Part shown: positions 51,776-58,986 of the stretch, in pieces
How the letters are laid out: every line of letters begins with the position of its first letter
Position numbering within the stretch: the stretch's first letter is position 1
Assembly (NCBI GenBank): GCA_965204155.1
Contig: OZ241971.1
Span: 310,001 to 374,000 of the forward strand
DNA length: 64,000 bases
Reading direction: 5' to 3'
Source of the DNA: UBA6522 sp965204155
Lineage (GTDB): Bacteria > Pseudomonadota > Gammaproteobacteria > Steroidobacterales > Rariloculaceae
Made by a program: the position numbers and the translations under genes
The notes under the pieces: model-generated
What the model was told of the DNA's origin: nothing
The model's database searches: none
The model's input: the letters and a program-made list of their open reading frames with translations, nothing else

Positions 51776-52567
51776 ATGGTAGCAAAGGAGAACTATACGG
51801 CTGGCTTGACACTCGCATTGTTGTTCGCCACAGCGTCGGCGGACGCTCAGACGGTCAGTTTCGATCTGAATACGCAGACGAAACGGTCCCGTAGCGCCAT
51901 CTGCCATCCGCAGGGAACGATGTACTACGATCGTGTGACGCGCCCCGTTGGGGACGAGGAGCCACTTAGAGCTTGTCTGGAGAAAAATGGACGCCTGCCC
52001 GTGATCTACCAAGCGTACGGTAACCTGCTGTTGGCCTGCGCCCGGGAACCTGCGGGCGAGAACTGTAGTCAGCTCGAGGAGTCAAAAACGCGGACGACGC
52101 TGGTCGAACGCGATACGAAGACGTTCGCTGGTTTCAAAGTTAGTCCTGGTATCGCTGCCATTACGTTCAGCGACCCGAAAATCGAAGACGTACAGATCGT
52201 CGATGGGAAGGTCGTCGTGGGCGACCGTCGCAATACGATAACCACGGTTGTTCTAGAATCGCACAGATTCTTTACGCCCGAATCGCGTCCGAATTTGGGA
52301 TATGGTCCCTTTTTGGTTGTACCGATGGGCGTCGGGGAGAGTTCGAAGCGGATACCAATGTTCGGGCTTGGATTCATGGTGGGGTTCAAGCAGGCGGACT
52401 CTTCGAGCAGTTGGAACGTAGGTTTAGGCGTTGTTGTCGATACGGACGCACTAGAATTGCGTGAAGGACTAAAGGACGGCATTCGAACGGCGGAGACGAG
52501 GGTCGATAGTCTAACCCGGAAGGTCGATTCGAAGGGCTGGATGGTACTCGTATCGGCGTCCTGGTAG
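51776..52567 (+). CDS. Exported protein of unknown function
   Basis: A 263-residue protein with a signal peptide (GLTLALLFATASADAQ) and GGGGAG about 12 nt upstream of ATG 51776. The mature part is beta-rich (FAGFKVSPGIAAITFSDPKI, DVQIVDGKVVVGDRRNTITT) and ends with glycine-rich, barrel-like strands (PMFGLGFMVGFK, SWNVGLGVVVDTDAL, GWMVLVSASW). The C-terminal aromatic residue fits an outer-membrane-associated protein. No family recognised. Confidence 0.62.
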   Translation: MVAKENYTAGLTLALLFATASADAQTVSFDLNTQTKRSRSAICHPQGTMYYDRVTRPVGDEEPLRACLEKNGRLPVIYQAYGNLLLACAREPAGENCSQLEESKTRTTLVERDTKTFAGFKVSPGIAAITFSDPKIEDVQIVDGKVVVGDRRNTITTVVLESHRFFTPESRPNLGYGPFLVVPMGVGESSKRIPMFGLGFMVGFKQADSSSSWNVGLGVVVDTDALELREGLKDGIRTAETRVDSLTRKVDSKGWMVLVSASW

Positions 52568-52709
52568 TCAGAAACGAGAAGAGCCATCTGCGGGACAGCA
52601 AATGGAACTCAAGTTCCGGCCCTCATTGCTGTTGCATACTTGGATAGTATTGTCGTCTTTGTAGGCTTCCGGCGGTTCCGACTCGCGGGCGTCGGCCAGA
52701 GAATAGAAG

Positions 52710-52895
52710 TGGTCCCCAAAATTCGGACAGGGTTGTAAGATGGTATTTGCGCTGATGAGAGGACCCTACGAGGATGGCGAAGCGACGCAATTTTTCACCT
52801 GATTTCAAGGCCCGGGTGGCCTTGGCGGCGATCCGGGGCGACGGCACGACCGCCGAGCTGGCGACGCGGTACCAGGTGCATCCGAGCATGAGCGA
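52710..52895 (+). mobile_element. IS3-family insertion sequence remnant (left end and orfA start)
   Basis: A terminal-repeat-like GGTCCCCAAAATTCGGACAG starts at 52711. It is followed by the first roughly 38 codons of an IS3-type orfA from ATG 52774 (MAKRRNFSPDFKARVALAAI, RGDGTTAELATRYQVHP), matching the KRRxFSxEFKAxVALEA entry of the transposase HTH. Similarity ends abruptly, and orfB and the right end are missing, so the element is dead. Confidence 0.72.
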
Positions 52896-52945
52896 CCCGA
52901 GCCACGCGATCCGTCTCGGCACTCACCGCTCGATCACGAGGAAGA

Positions 52946-53179
52946 TTAGCCCAAGCGCAGGTAGACCTCGGTTTCTGCGTCGTGCCGTTCCATCAGCATG
53001 CGAACCCACAGGCCCGTCGAGTGGGTCACGAACTCGACGGCCGAGGTGTGGGTGAGCCGCAGATGAACCGAGTGCCCGGTCTCCACGCGGACCAAGAAAT
53101 ACCATCGCTTATGGCGTATCTGCGAGATTTCCCTGGCGGTGACAGGCACCGTGATGGCGCGCTGCCCTGCCCACTTCAC
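52946..53179 (-). CDS. 77-residue hypothetical protein coupled to lipoprotein gene
   Basis: GTG 53179 overlaps the stop codon of the upstream lipoprotein gene (GTGA), which supports real translation. The protein is soluble and beta-rich (KRWYFLVRVETGHSVHLRL, THTSAVEFVTHSTGLWVRML) without a signal peptide. No family recognised. It ends next to the IS3 remnant. Confidence 0.5.
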   Translation of the reverse strand: MKWAGQRAITVPVTAREISQIRHKRWYFLVRVETGHSVHLRLTHTSAVEFVTHSTGLWVRMLMERHDAETEVYLRLG

Positions 53180-53559
53180 GGCACCGGGAACGCGTCCCGC
53201 GGGATCACAACGTATCCGACAGGAACCGCGGAACCGGACCGAATGATGGTCTGCCTTGCGGTGCCCGTGACGGGGTCGTAAACCCAGGCGCGCTCAAAGC
53301 CGGTCAAGGGCTTGTGGGCACCCGTGACCAGCGGCCGCAAACGGTTGCACTCTTCCTGGCGCGGCTTGTCCCAATATTCTAGGCCGGGGCGCAGGTTTCG
53401 CAGGTCGTAGTCGTTGCAGAACAGCTCGTTATGGTAGCGATCGTACGCGCGCAGCTTCTCGTGCAGTTCCGGAAACAGCGCCTCGGGAAACAGCACCGCG
53501 CAGCCCGGCAGCGCGGTCAGCACTGCCGCCGCAACCACCACCCTGATTCGAACTGTCAC
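53176..53559 (-). CDS. Hypothetical lipoprotein
   Basis: A 127-residue lipoprotein. GTG 53559 has a strong GGAGG upstream; the longer frame to 53685 is not needed. The signal peptide VVVAAAVLTALPGCAVLF has a clear lipobox. The mature part (HEKLRAYDRYHNELFCNDYD, LRPGLEYWDKPRQEECNRLR) has two Cys that could pair, and the C-terminus is beta-rich (AVPVGYVVIPRDAF). No known family. It is divergent from the porin-like gene at 53783. Confidence 0.68.
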   Translation of the reverse strand: MTVRIRVVVAAAVLTALPGCAVLFPEALFPELHEKLRAYDRYHNELFCNDYDLRNLRPGLEYWDKPRQEECNRLRPLVTGAHKPLTGFERAWVYDPVTGTARQTIIRSGSAVPVGYVVIPRDAFPVP

Positions 53560-53782
53560 GTTTCTTCCCTCCGTATTCGGGGCGGGCTGTCCTCGCCCTT
53601 CGCACCGGATGATTGTATCAAGTCGAAACCCGCGGCACGGAGCGGGACGTGCCGAGGCGCAGGTCGCAGCCGGCCCTGATGACAATTCGCAAGCCTGCCG
53701 TTGCGGACAGACCCCAAGGTCGATGGATTCACGCCCGGCTTGCGACTAATATCACGGTACCTGTTCATTTGGGGGTAAGTGA

Positions 53783-54970
53783 ATGAATATTGCCATCCGT
53801 CGCGCCACCGCTCTGGCCACATGCCTGTTCGCAAGTCTCTGGATTCTGTCAACCGTTCTGGCGGAGCCGTATTCCTGGCAGGTCTCGGGCGGTTATGGCG
53901 ACGTAACCGCGGGAAGCGCGGCAACCACGCAGAATCGGTTGCTGCGCGCCACGTACTATCTTTCGCCCGTCAACGACTCGGTAGGGCCGTACGAACTGGC
54001 GCCGTTCCTGAACTGGAGCAGTTACCTGTCGGTCGACGCGGGAAGTACGAAACTGCGGGAAGAAGCGTATCTGGACTACGGCGCGTTGGCGCTGGCCAGT
54101 GACGACCCGCCGAGTGTCGTTCCGGTCGGCGTGAACCGCACGTTTTCAGCGTTTCCCTCCGAGTCGGGTTTCGACACGTCCGACTACGCCGTGGAGGGCC
54201 GTTACGTCTGGCCCGCGTCGGGCTGGTACGCCGGCGCCCGAGCCCGACGGGGCGACGGCGACGGGGCGCCGCTGCTGTCGTTCTTTCACACGACGACCGA
54301 GTCCCGGCGCAGCGCGTTGTTCGCCGGGCTGTATTTCGGGCCGCGCACGGCCGTCGAGGTGGAGCTGGAGTCCGAAACCATGAACGAGGACGTGCGGATG
54401 AACGTGCCCGGATTCGATCCGTTGTTCGGGGTGCCGAATGTTTCGAACGTTGGGGGCGCGGCGCTCATCGTGGACTACGAGTACGGCCTCGTCACGGACG
54501 TGGAGAGGGACAACGCGGCGATCTCGGTGCGCCACGTGGGCTACCTGGGCGGCTCCACGTTCGAGTTCTCCGCGAGCGCGCGCGCGAGCCGCACGGAGGT
54601 TGGGTTCTCGCTGCAGACGCCGCCGGCGCTGGTCGGGTGGGGCAATTTTTCCGATTGGCCTGTCGGACTCCCCGCCGGGCCCTTCCCGGCGTTTGCGCCC
54701 GTCCAGAATTTTCCCTCCGAGCGTGAGCGCGAGGTCAGCGTTTCAGGCGCATTGTTTCCGGTCCAGTCCCTGGGCGTGCGGCTGAGCGCGTCGACAACGG
54801 ACCACGATGCTTATGGAACCAGCGACCGGGTGGGCCTGTCGGCCAATTGGTTCTTCGTTCGAAACGCGGCGCTCGGGATCGAACTGAACCGCCACCGTAT
54901 CGCGCGCGGCTACGCGCCCGATACCCGCGCCATGGATTCGGTCAGCGTGCGGGTGCTCGGCCGGTTCTGA
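53783..54970 (+). CDS. Porin-like outer-membrane beta-barrel
   Basis: A 395-residue protein with GGGGGTAAG before ATG 53783 and a signal peptide ending STVLAEP. The mature sequence has about sixteen amphipathic strands (SWQVSGGYGDVTAG, YYLSPVNDSVGPYELAPFL, GWYAGARARRG, ALFAGLYFGPRTAVEVELE) and a terminal VSVRVLGRF ending in Phe, the usual BAM recognition signal. It resembles a general porin-like family of gammaproteobacteria; the substrate is unknown. Confidence 0.78.
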   Translation: MNIAIRRATALATCLFASLWILSTVLAEPYSWQVSGGYGDVTAGSAATTQNRLLRATYYLSPVNDSVGPYELAPFLNWSSYLSVDAGSTKLREEAYLDYGALALASDDPPSVVPVGVNRTFSAFPSESGFDTSDYAVEGRYVWPASGWYAGARARRGDGDGAPLLSFFHTTTESRRSALFAGLYFGPRTAVEVELESETMNEDVRMNVPGFDPLFGVPNVSNVGGAALIVDYEYGLVTDVERDNAAISVRHVGYLGGSTFEFSASARASRTEVGFSLQTPPALVGWGNFSDWPVGLPAGPFPAFAPVQNFPSEREREVSVSGALFPVQSLGVRLSASTTDHDAYGTSDRVGLSANWFFVRNAALGIELNRHRIARGYAPDTRAMDSVSVRVLGRF

Positions 54971-54975
54971 AGCGA

Positions 54976-55050
54976 CCCGCCCCTGGAAGGAAGGGTGAGG
55001 ATGATCCGGTCGAAACCGCTGACCCGGAAGACCTCCGAAGCGGGGTTCTG
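54976..55050 (-). pseudogene. Antisense STAS-gene fragment
   Basis: Read on the minus strand, this stretch encodes ASEVFRVSGFDRIILTLPSR, closely matching AEVFEVSGFDRIISTHASR of STAS protein 1 at DNA level as well. It has no start and lies between the porin stop and STAS protein 2, facing the opposite way. It is a leftover of an inverted STAS copy. Confidence 0.65.
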
Positions 55051-55141
55051 TGACGAGCCGGGCGAATCGAACCGGGCGCGACTTTTCCCACCGGTGGGGC
55101 GATACTGGAGTTCGTGCGCCTGAAAGGGAGCGAGATCTGTC

Positions 55142-55513
55142 ATGAAGGTCAACAGCCGCGTGCGCGACGGGGTAATGATCGTGTCGGTGAGCGGTCGCGT
55201 GCTGCTGCCGCGCACGGACGTATTCGCCGCGTGGGTCAAGTCGGAGGTCGGCGAGCGCCTGGACGGGGCGGTGGTCCTGGAGTGCGCGCGCATGACGTAC
55301 ATCAACTCGGCCGGGTTCAGGGAGATCCTGATGCTGGCCCGGCGCATGGGCGAGCACGGCGGGCGGCTGGCGCTGTGCGGGTTGTCGCCGCAGATCCGGC
55401 GCACGTTCGAGGTGGTGGGTTTCGACCGGGTGCTGGACATCTGCGAAACCCTCGAGGACGCGCTCAAGGCGGTGTCGGACCCTTCGGCAACGGACGAGGT
55501 TTGCAATACCTGA
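55142..55513 (+). CDS. STAS-domain protein 2 (anti-anti-sigma factor type)
   Basis: A 123-residue single STAS domain with AGGGAGCGAG upstream of ATG 55142. Motifs are GVMIVSVSGRVLLPRTDVFA, VVLECARMTYINSAGFREIL (phospho-serine region), GGRLALCGLSPQIRRTFEVV and FDRVLDICETLEDALKAVS. Compared with STAS protein 1 the fold is the same but identity is modest. No partner kinase or sigma factor is nearby. Its 3' end and downstream sequence recur as fragments at about 55828, 57805 and 58767. Confidence 0.85.
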   Translation: MKVNSRVRDGVMIVSVSGRVLLPRTDVFAAWVKSEVGERLDGAVVLECARMTYINSAGFREILMLARRMGEHGGRLALCGLSPQIRRTFEVVGFDRVLDICETLEDALKAVSDPSATDEVCNT

Positions 55514-55547
55514 GCGGCTGGCTCGGCTCCATGCCGCAGCACTGCTT

Positions 55548-55576
55548 TTGACCGTCCTGGCCGGTCGCCATACACT
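55548..55576 (+). promoter_or_regulatory. Sigma70-like promoter in repeat copy A
   Basis: TTGACC (55548-55553), a 17-nt spacer and TACACT (55571-55576). The same arrangement recurs in repeat copies C and B. Downstream sequence is conserved with copy B for about 150 nt, so a short transcript is possible. Confidence 0.55.
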
Positions 55577-55903
55577 AGGGCGAGCCGCCGGTGTCCGCGC
55601 GGGTCGATGCGAATCACCACTCCTTCCGTCTGCGCGCTGGGCATCATGGCGCCCGACGCCGGCGGCACAACTCCCTGCTTCGACGCTTTGGTACGATCGA
55701 AACAATGGCCGCACATCTGGCCTGGGGGCAACCGGGTTTTGCGTCCACCGGCAGGCGGGCTGCCTGTTTCGATCCGCGCCCCCGTGATGGAAGGACAGCA
55801 GCTCACCGCAAGGATTCAATCAAGGCGGTGTCGAACCGGTCGGCAACGGACGAGGTTGGCAATGCTTGAACGACCGATGCGGCTGCACGCAGCAGCACTG
55901 CTT

Positions 55904-55932
55904 TTGACCGTCCGCGTCGGCTCCCATACACT
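55904..55932 (+). promoter_or_regulatory. Sigma70-like promoter in repeat copy C
   Basis: TTGACC (55904-55909), a 17-nt spacer and TACACT (55927-55932). It lies 165 nt upstream of the ankyrin-repeat lipoprotein gene and could drive it. Confidence 0.55.
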
Positions 55933-56096
55933 GGCGAAAGGCGCCTGGTCGCTCTTGAGCGAAGGGTCAGAGGGAGTCATGGTCAAACTGTCGGAACGAA
56001 CAAGGTGAATACGGAGGAGAAGTTCAGATTCAGGTACTCGACGGAAGATTTATCCGACGAAATTTCAGAGTCTGCGGTGTTCATTGTCCACCAATA

Positions 56097-57329
56097 ATGC
56101 GCCAGTTGATACAAGCCGCCATTCTGTTGAGCGTGTGCGTTACTTTCTCCGGTTGCTGGATATTCCTTCCAGGTCCGCAGGAACGCTTGGCCATTGCCGC
56201 TAGGCACGGAGGGGAAGCAGGCTTTCGAAGGGAGCTTGATAAATACAGAATGTATTTGAATTTACGTTGTTGTGGGCACGGCAGACTGGACTCCCTGGAG
56301 TGGGCTATCGAGCACGACAGGCGCACCAGGCGCGACGACCCCGATGTTGTGCGAGCCATCGAGGTATTAATAGCCGCGGGGGCAGACGTCAATGGCGGAT
56401 CTCTACACCGGGCCGCGTTCGCCAACAGTATTGCCGCGACGACTGCGCTGATCGGCGCGGGCGCCGACGTTAATGCTATGGAATCGGGCACAGATCAAAC
56501 ACCGCTGGACAGGGCGGTCGAGGGATGCCTCCGAGGATTCACCGATGGAACGAACCAGCGCTCCGACGTGGCAGTTGCAGCAACTATCGCCGAGGCTGGA
56601 GGGCGTCTGAACGTACCGGTGAGCTTTGAGCAAACTCACACCATAAGGTGGGTCCGGACCGACTCATGGGACGAGGCCCCGGTAGGAGCAGCGATAGAGG
56701 GTTGTTATCCGAAGGAGGTTCGGTGGGCGACACGCTGTAGCTCACCCACCGACCCAGTGTTTGCAATGCCACGCGTAGTGGGGTGTAGTCGGGAAAACAA
56801 ACTTGCTGCATTGACGCTGACCGCATCGCGGAGCAGCGACAGGCAGGAACTGCTGAAGACGGCCGACGGCGTGAGTCTCTACGGAGTTGTTCGGCTGGTG
56901 CAACGTGATGCCGCAACCTGCCACGTCGATCTTGAAGAAGAGTGGATCCCTCCCGAAACCATGCAAAAATTCGATGAGTCCCTGGAGGGACAACCGTTCC
57001 ACCTCTGGGAAGTGATTTTTTCCGTCTCAAATGGATCGAATCGTGAGATCGAGTATTTGAATGCGCATTCTCACATCGATCCATCTTGGTCAGGATGTAC
57101 GGAGTTGAGGCCGCATTATGAGCTGGAAGGCAACTACTCTGGCGCAGAAGTAGAGTATTGGAGCGCAACCGCGGGCATTCTGCATCCCGGCGGTGCCAGA
57201 CCCATGCCGCCCGGGCAGACGGAGTCCGAAACCGTTTTGCTAATGGCTCTTCATGGCAATCGCCCACGCTTCTCCGATTGGAACGTAACCTATACGTTTG
57301 AAGATCCTGGCAACCCGGTTGGTCAGTAA
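56097..57329 (+). CDS. Ankyrin-repeat lipoprotein
   Basis: A 410-residue protein beginning MRQLIQAAILLSVCVTFSGC, a lipoprotein signal with a lipobox FSGC. Residues about 70-160 form ankyrin-like repeats (VVRAIEVLIAAGADVNGGSL, HRAAFANSIAATTALIGAGA, DVNAMESGTDQTPLDRAVEG). The C-terminal half is beta-rich (AATCHVDLEEEWIPPE, LWEVIFSVSNGSNREIEYLN) and unassigned. Periplasmic ankyrin proteins can act as immunity or protection proteins; that role is not established here. Base composition is AT-richer than the tra operon. Confidence 0.75.
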   Translation: MRQLIQAAILLSVCVTFSGCWIFLPGPQERLAIAARHGGEAGFRRELDKYRMYLNLRCCGHGRLDSLEWAIEHDRRTRRDDPDVVRAIEVLIAAGADVNGGSLHRAAFANSIAATTALIGAGADVNAMESGTDQTPLDRAVEGCLRGFTDGTNQRSDVAVAATIAEAGGRLNVPVSFEQTHTIRWVRTDSWDEAPVGAAIEGCYPKEVRWATRCSSPTDPVFAMPRVVGCSRENKLAALTLTASRSSDRQELLKTADGVSLYGVVRLVQRDAATCHVDLEEEWIPPETMQKFDESLEGQPFHLWEVIFSVSNGSNREIEYLNAHSHIDPSWSGCTELRPHYELEGNYSGAEVEYWSATAGILHPGGARPMPPGQTESETVLLMALHGNRPRFSDWNVTYTFEDPGNPVGQ

Positions 57330-57804
57330 ACGCAACCGGACTATCTCCAGATGGAATCGTTCATCGATTCAGATTGAGGCATTCCTGTTGCGGCGGGCTC
57401 CAGCAGGCAAGGGTCCTGCGAGTTACTTGATGGACGCAGTAACTGCTGAATGAGCGAGACTATCGATTGGCTGCGGGAACCGGCATCGTGGCACGGACGA
57501 ACAAGCCAATCGCTACAGCGCCGGCGTAGTGGCTGCAGTGGCGAGGACTACCGCCGCTTTGGCGCTGATCGTCTGGAACTCGTCTTTGGCGAGCTCCATC
57601 GATTGTTGCGTCGAGCCGTTGCGCGCGATCACGGCCTTCGCGAAGCGAAGGAGCGGCGCATCGGCTCGCGTACAGAGGTTGTTCCGCACGGGACGTAGTG
57701 GTCGGTCCCGTTGTAAAGACCGGCAGCGCCGAGCACTGCAAGAAATGCTTGATCACCGATCAATCCACGCTCGCGTATTGCCATGTCGCAATCCGGGAGG
57801 CTGG

Positions 57805-58010
57805 CGCTGTGCGGGTTGTCGCCGCAGCGCTGCTTTTGACCGTCCGGGTCGCCCCTAATGCACTGGCGCAAGCCGCCGGTGCCCGCGCGGGTTGATGCGA
57901 GTCGTTGCTCCCTCCGTCGACGCGTCGGGCTCTCGTGGCGCCCGACGCTGGCGGCACCTCCCTCCTCCGACGCGTTTGTCCGATCGAAACGATGGCAGCG
58001 CACCCGGCGG
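57805..58010 (+). repeat. Repeat copy B, STAS fragment plus promoter-bearing sequence
   Basis: The first 29 nt are identical to STAS protein 2 DNA (55367-55395, RLALCGLSPQ). The sequence then jumps to the region equivalent to 55534 onward (GCTTTTGACCGTCC and the following conserved 150 nt of copy A, ending near CGATCGAAACGATGGC). It looks like a deletion derivative of a complete STAS locus. Confidence 0.7.
57836..57864 (+). promoter_or_regulatory. Sigma70-like promoter in repeat copy B
   Basis: TTGACC (57836-57841), a 17-nt spacer and TGCACT (57859-57864). The -10 has one change relative to copies A and C. Confidence 0.45.
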
Positions 58011-58250
58011 ATGATCGGGACCGGATTCTCGGACGCCGCGTCGTCGCGCGCTACGGATTTGACTTCACCGCTACCGCCAGGCTCTGCGAAGCCGCCAGGA
58101 AGGTCCGACTATGTTTCAGTCGGCGCCTGTCTGATCGCGTGTCAATGCCTCGCAAACGCGACGATATCGATCGGCTCCGTCCCGCCGATTCTGGCAGCGC
58201 TGGATGCGGTCGGGTGGAGTCGGCAACGATGTGCGACGGTAAACTATCAG

Positions 58251-58265
58251 ATTAGTAGTACTAAT
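58251..58265. repeat. Palindrome ATTAGTAGTACTAAT
   Basis: Perfect 7-bp arms around a central G, sharing ATTAGTAGTAC with 8063-8073. It lies 23 nt before the right copy of the 27-nt direct repeat. AGTGCACT (58268-58275) between them is also a palindrome. Confidence 0.7.
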
Positions 58266-58287
58266 ACAGTGCACTAACTATTAATAT

Positions 58288-58314
58288 TGTAGTGCATGCA
58301 CTACAGAGGACAAG
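58288..58314 (+). repeat. Right copy of 27-nt direct repeat with perfect palindromic core
   Basis: The core GTAGTGCATGCACTAC (58289-58304) is a perfect 16-bp palindrome. The 27-nt unit matches 8521-8547 at 23 positions in direct orientation. Confidence 0.65.
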
Positions 58315-58986
58315 GCGCGCGGCAGCTGACCCACGCAATCGGCGGACGTTGTGTACCGTTACTGGCTGAACGTTTCATATGAACGCGTCCGTTTTTTCGG
58401 TTTGGGGCGGATACTCGGCTTCCGAAGCGCATGACCCCGATATACAGGACATTCTCAAATGCCGGAACCGCGAGAATTTTTTGGCGTTGACCACTCGGGC
58501 GAAACTGCGTCAAGGTAGTACGTCTCAACCGTGGACCCAAGCCGGGGACAAGCATATGGCTGTACTGGAGGCCCATGGCCAGAGTACAGAGCGGGTTGCG
58601 GACCGGGGGTGGTTTTGGCTGATGCGAAAACGGGGTCCTACTGCAACTGCGGCATCCTGCCTTGGCGCTTCAGCCCCCAGTGCAGCCGATGGGAATTTCG
58701 GGTGCGGTCGCGATTCACACTCAGCGAGGTCTTGCCATGTGCGTGTGCGTCCGGCCGCTTCCAGGAAAGGCGGTGTCGAGCCGGTCGGGAACGGAAATTG
58801 ACAAGCGGAGAGAGGGGCAGCAAAAAAACGCCTTGTGATATGCTGCCCGCGGGGCTGTCCGATGGGTAGGCGAAAATTGCGCGCGGATTCAGTATCAGAA
58901 CCATAATATCGGTTGGAATCGCGCCCGTCTGCCAAAAATTCAATTGTGTTGAAGCAACGTACCTGCAAGGGAGGCATAGGGTTGTC

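Larger units (their letters stand above)
55514..56096. other. Repeat-bearing intergenic region after STAS protein 2
   Basis: No gene is supported. It contains two copies (A and C) of a promoter-bearing repeat and, at about 55828-55866, a copy of the STAS 3' end (KAVSNRSATDEV versus KAVSDPSATDEV). The arrangement suggests local duplication and decay. Confidence 0.55.
57330..58986. other. Long gene-poor stretch with STAS-derived repeats and palindromes
   Basis: About 1.65 kb with no supported gene. It holds repeat copy B (about 57805-58010), which begins with a 29-nt exact match to the STAS protein 2 coding region. It also holds an AT-rich palindrome cluster at 58235-58314 and a short STAS 3'-end-like fragment at about 58767-58796. 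The 140-residue open frame at 58379-58801 ends in that fragment and is unlikely to be a gene. Confidence 0.55.

Noticed and set aside
54910..55806. 298-codon minus-strand frame opposite STAS protein 2
   Set aside because: Mostly antisense to the intact STAS gene; only the short STAS-like fragment at 54976-55050 is meaningful and is listed as a pseudogene.
58379..58801. 140-codon plus-strand frame upstream of the TonB receptor
   Set aside because: Its 3' end is a copy of the STAS 3' region in another context, there is no ribosome-binding site and no recognisable domain.
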